Origin: Syntrophaceae bacterium UBA5764
Lineage (GTDB): Bacteria > Desulfobacterota > Syntrophia > Syntrophales > Smithellaceae
DNA: 8,807 nt
NCBI GenBank assembly: GCA_002418825.1
Contig: DIEW01000085.1
Coordinates: 20,607-29,413 of the forward strand
Reading direction: 5' to 3'
Positions 6,701-8,807 of the stretch are shown here, piece after piece. The notes under the pieces are model-generated. The model was given only the letters and a program-made list of their open reading frames with translations, searched no databases and had not been told where the DNA came from. Positions within the stretch are counted from its first letter, which is position 1. The number at the start of each line of letters is the position of its first letter. Both the position numbers and the translations under genes were made by a program.

Positions 6701-6729
6701 ACTGTAGCACAGGGATACGGATGAGTCAA
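6701..6729 (-). promoter_or_regulatory. Predicted sigma70 promoter for moaC (extended -10)
   Basis: On the minus strand TTGACT (6724-6729) is followed by a 17-base spacer and TACAGT (6701-6706), preceded by TGC, which fits the extended -10 TGn. The start would be near 6694, giving a leader of about 50 bases before the moaC ATG. That is too short for a molybdenum-cofactor riboswitch. The promoter probably also drives the membrane protein gene and perhaps the genes beyond it. Confidence 0.6.
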
Positions 6730-6762
6730 GAACAGCAAAATTTTTAACCCTATTAAAAATTC

Positions 6763-6791
6763 TTGATATAAACATACTTATTAGCTAATAT
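6763..6791 (+). promoter_or_regulatory. Predicted sigma70 promoter for comM
   Basis: TTGATA (6763-6768), a 17-base AT-rich spacer and TAATAT (6786-6791) match the -35 well and the -10 moderately. The start would fall near 6798, about 35 bases before the comM ATG. It lies back to back with the moaC promoter, 33 bases away. Confidence 0.5.
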
Positions 6792-6821
6792 TTTTTAAAC
6801 TACTTACATTCATTAATCTGC

Positions 6822-6826
6822 AGGAG
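6822..6826 (+). promoter_or_regulatory. Ribosome-binding site of comM (AGGAG)
   Basis: AGGAG lies 7 bases before the ATG at 6834. A nearer ATG at 6829 is out of frame, so this site decides the comM start. Confidence 0.75.
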
Positions 6827-6833
6827 TGATGCG

Positions 6834-8363
6834 ATGTTTGTTAAAATATCCAGCATGAGCATCATTGGCATGGAATCATATCCCGTTTTTGTTGAAGTGG
6901 ACATATCGCAGGGATTGCCGCAATTTGCCACTGTCGGTTTGCCGGACACCTCGGTGAAAGAAAGCCGCGACAGAATCAAGGCCGCCATCAAAAATTCCGG
7001 CTACCGTTTTCCGCGTGCTCACGTGACCGTCAATCTTGCCCCCGCCGACATAAAAAAAGAAGGCACCGCATTTGATTTGCCCATCGCCGTGGGAATCCTT
7101 GCCGCGGAAGAATTAATCAAGGAATCATCCACGCGAAATTGTTTTTTCATGGGAGAACTTTCTCTCGATGGCAGCATCAAAAGAGTCAACGGCGTCTTGA
7201 CCGCGGCTTTTAAAGCCAAAGAAATGGGCATTGCGGCGGCTTTTGTTCCCGAAGAAAATGCTTTGGAAGCAGCCATGGTGGAAGGCATAAATGTTCACGG
7301 CGTAAAAAACCTGACGGACGTCGTGGAATTTTTAAGCGGACGCAAAAACATTGAACCGCTGAGCGTAAATGTAACCGAAGTTTTTCAGCAAACGCGCAAA
7401 TACGATATTGATTACAGCGAGATTAAGGGACAAAAACAGGCGCTACGCGCGCTGGAAATCGCGGCGGCAGGCGGGCATAATGTGTTGATGATCGGCCCGC
7501 CGGGTTCCGGTAAAAGCATGCTGGCAAAGAGACTCCCGACAATCCTTCCCGATCTTTCCTTTGAAGAAGCGATTGAAGTAACCAAAGTGTTTTCCGTGGC
7601 GGGCTCACTTAATAGAGAAGAAATGATGATTGCCACCCGGCCGTTCCGTGCTCCGCATCACACGATATCCGACGCCGGACTGGTGGGAGGCGGTCAAATG
7701 CCGCGACCCGGCGAAATCAGCCTAGCTCATTTAGGCGTTCTTTTCCTGGACGAACTTCCGGAATTCAAAAGAAACGCGCTCGAAGCTTTGCGCCAGCCGC
7801 TCGAAGAAGGGACAATAACCATCACCCGTTCTTCCGTCACGGCCACTTTTCCCGCCAAGTTCATGCTGGTGGCCGCCATGAATCCGTGCCCGTGCGGTTA
7901 TTTCGGCGACCGTGTCCGCACCTGCCGCTGCAGCCCCCAGCAAATCCGACAATATCAGGGAAAAATTTCCGGGCCGTTGATGGACCGTATCGATTTGCAT
8001 ATCGAAGTTCCCTCCGTAAAATACCGCGCCCTTTCCGCAAAAGAAGAAGGAGAGTCATCTCAGACTATCAAAAATAGAGTAAATGCCGCGCGAAATGCAC
8101 AAAAAAGGCGTTTCGGTCAAAACGACATCATCTGCAACGCCCGGATGACGGAAAAGCAAATCAAGACTTTTTGCGCCATAGATGATGATTCGCACAAACT
8201 GATTGAAATGGCTATTGAAAAGCTGGGTTTGAGCGCCCGGGCGATAAACCGTATACTAAAAGTGTCTCGTACTATCGCCGATCTGGAAAAAAAAGAGAAA
8301 GTCGAGGCGGCTCATGTTGCTGAAGCGATTCAATATCGAAGTCTTGATCGCAGTTTAATTTAA
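6834..8363 (+). CDS. comM: YifB/ComM family Mg-chelatase-like AAA+ ATPase
   Basis: Full-length 509-residue protein, close to the usual size of about 506. In Vibrio and Haemophilus, ComM is a hexameric helicase that promotes branch migration during natural transformation; its role in non-competent bacteria is unclear. Residues 1-165 form the Lon-protease-like N-terminal domain (VEVDISQGLPQFATVGLPD at 20-38, AFDLPIAVGILAAEE at 79-93). The AAA+ core has Walker A GPPGSGKS 221-228, FRAPHHTISDAGLVGGG 271-287 and Walker B VLFLDELPE 302-310. Four cysteines, PCPCGY 351-356 and CRC 364-366, could bind zinc. DRIDLHIEV is at 384-392 and the C-terminal helical domain has LSARAINRILKVSRTIADL 466-484. It is divergent from moaC and followed 61 bases later by ilvE. 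No other competence gene is visible. Confidence 0.95.
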   Translation: MFVKISSMSIIGMESYPVFVEVDISQGLPQFATVGLPDTSVKESRDRIKAAIKNSGYRFPRAHVTVNLAPADIKKEGTAFDLPIAVGILAAEELIKESSTRNCFFMGELSLDGSIKRVNGVLTAAFKAKEMGIAAAFVPEENALEAAMVEGINVHGVKNLTDVVEFLSGRKNIEPLSVNVTEVFQQTRKYDIDYSEIKGQKQALRALEIAAAGGHNVLMIGPPGSGKSMLAKRLPTILPDLSFEEAIEVTKVFSVAGSLNREEMMIATRPFRAPHHTISDAGLVGGGQMPRPGEISLAHLGVLFLDELPEFKRNALEALRQPLEEGTITITRSSVTATFPAKFMLVAAMNPCPCGYFGDRVRTCRCSPQQIRQYQGKISGPLMDRIDLHIEVPSVKYRALSAKEEGESSQTIKNRVNAARNAQKRRFGQNDIICNARMTEKQIKTFCAIDDDSHKLIEMAIEKLGLSARAINRILKVSRTIADLEKKEKVEAAHVAEAIQYRSLDRSLI

Positions 8364-8369
8364 TGCTAG

Positions 8370-8375
8370 TATAAT
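8370..8375 (+). promoter_or_regulatory. Perfect -10 box (TATAAT) upstream of ilvE, without a good -35
   Basis: TATAAT starts 6 bases after the comM stop codon. The only -35-like sequence, TTGATC at 8344-8349, would need a 20-base spacer. If active, transcription would start near 8382, about 43 bases before the ilvE ATG, giving ilvE its own message besides read-through from comM. Confidence 0.35.
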
Positions 8376-8382
8376 TTGATCA

Positions 8383-8396
8383 CGCCTATTCAGGCG
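8383..8396 (+). other. Small hairpin CGCCT-ATTC-AGGCG between comM and ilvE
   Basis: A 5-bp GC-rich stem with a 4-base loop, followed by ATTTCTCTCTCT rather than a T-run. It is too weak to call a terminator of comM. It would lie at the very 5' end of an ilvE message made from the TATAAT at 8370, where it might affect mRNA stability. Confidence 0.3.
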
Positions 8397-8424
8397 ATTT
8401 CTCTCTCTAAAAGAGGCATATATT

Positions 8425-8807
8425 ATGGGAATTAAAATTATTCAGGTACCGTTGGAGAAGCTGAAACCCAAGCCCACGGATGAATCCAAGCTCGGTTTTG
8501 GAAAATTTTTCACAGACCACATGTTTACCATGAAATACAAGGAAGACAAAGGCTGGCATGACCCTATGATTGAACCATACCGGCCGCTACAACTGGACCC
8601 CACGGCTATGTGCCTGCATTACGCGCAGGAAATATTCGAAGGTTTAAAGGCATACCACGGTAAAAACGGCGAGATTTTTCTTTTCCGCCCCACGGAAAAC
8701 ATCAAAAGGATGAACGTCTCGGCGGAAAGAATGTGCATGCCGACGGTTGACGAAAGCATTTTCCTGGAAGCTTTAAAGAAACTGGTTCTTCTGGAAAAAG
8801 ACTGGAT
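8425..8807 (+). CDS. ilvE: Branched-chain amino acid aminotransferase (class IV, group II type), N-terminal 127 codons, cut by the window end
   Basis: This PLP enzyme interconverts leucine, isoleucine and valine with their 2-oxo acids, using 2-oxoglutarate/glutamate. Features typical of the longer, eukaryote-like BCAT group are visible: LGFGKFFTDHMFTMKY at 23-38, RPLQLDPTAMCLHYAQEIFE at 53-72, followed by GLKAYHG, then FLFRPTENIKRMNVSAERMC at 85-104. Arg88 is the expected cofactor-phosphate-side arginine; the PLP lysine lies beyond the window. The ATG at 8425 is supported by GAGG at 8413-8416 with 8-base spacing. The reading frame is open to the last base with no sign of damage. It follows comM on the same strand after 61 bases and may be partly cotranscribed. 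Identification is secure; bcaT is an equally valid gene name. Confidence 0.95.
   Translation, partial: MGIKIIQVPLEKLKPKPTDESKLGFGKFFTDHMFTMKYKEDKGWHDPMIEPYRPLQLDPTAMCLHYAQEIFEGLKAYHGKNGEIFLFRPTENIKRMNVSAERMCMPTVDESIFLEALKKLVLLEKDW

Noticed and set aside
7731..8058. Minus-strand open frames opposite comM
   Set aside because: They are antisense to the Walker B and cysteine motifs of ComM, and their composition reflects codon bias of the sense gene.
1..8807. CRISPR array, insertion sequence, tRNA, rRNA or prophage genes
   Set aside because: No spaced direct repeats, terminal inverted repeats, transposase motifs or tRNA cloverleaf sequences were seen on reading either strand.

Overview
The window reads as ordinary chromosomal DNA of moderate G+C from a Gram-negative bacterium. 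My best guess is Desulfobacterota (former Deltaproteobacteria, Syntrophia-like). This rests on the gene set: a ComM-type ATPase, a Fis-like protein, group II branched-chain aminotransferase, and a giant GlmS-like enzyme next to a left-handed beta-helix protein and pyrG. It is inference only, since no rRNA gene is present. I see no mobile element, tRNA, rRNA or CRISPR array, and no gene-free stretch over 300 bases. The longest gap is the 188-base divergent control region at 6646-6833.

The minus-strand block runs leftward from 6645: moaC (molybdopterin synthesis), a small membrane protein with a PH-like domain, a Fis-like DNA-binding protein, a left-handed beta-helix (LbH) protein resembling the acetyltransferase half of GlmU, a 1243-residue GlmS-like enzyme, and the first 50 codons of pyrG (CTP synthase). 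The last four genes are closely packed (gaps of 17, 2 and 66 bases) and probably form one operon. Its theme looks like amino-sugar and nucleotide precursors for the cell envelope. The GlmS-like enzyme would make glucosamine-6-phosphate, the LbH protein may act on a later hexosamine step or a related acyl transfer, and PyrG makes CTP, which is needed among other things for CMP-Kdo.

The plus-strand block runs rightward from 6834: a complete comM/yifB Mg-chelatase-like AAA+ ATPase, then the first 127 codons of an ilvE-type branched-chain aminotransferase cut by the window end. Back-to-back sigma70-like promoters for moaC and comM can be read between 6701 and 6791.

The most unusual item is the GlmS-like protein. 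It is about twice the length of E. coli GlmS yet keeps nearly the full set of glutaminase and isomerase catalytic residues. Its nucleophile cysteine sits at residue 45, so it would need propeptide removal. It carries about 154 extra residues right after the cysteine motif and about 200 residues beyond the normal C-terminus. A well-formed reading frame continues past its stop codon in the +1 frame and ends in an ATGA overlap with pyrG, which suggests a frameshift (real or sequencing) at the 3' end. A run of ten G inside a conserved glycine motif of the LbH gene is a possible slippage site.
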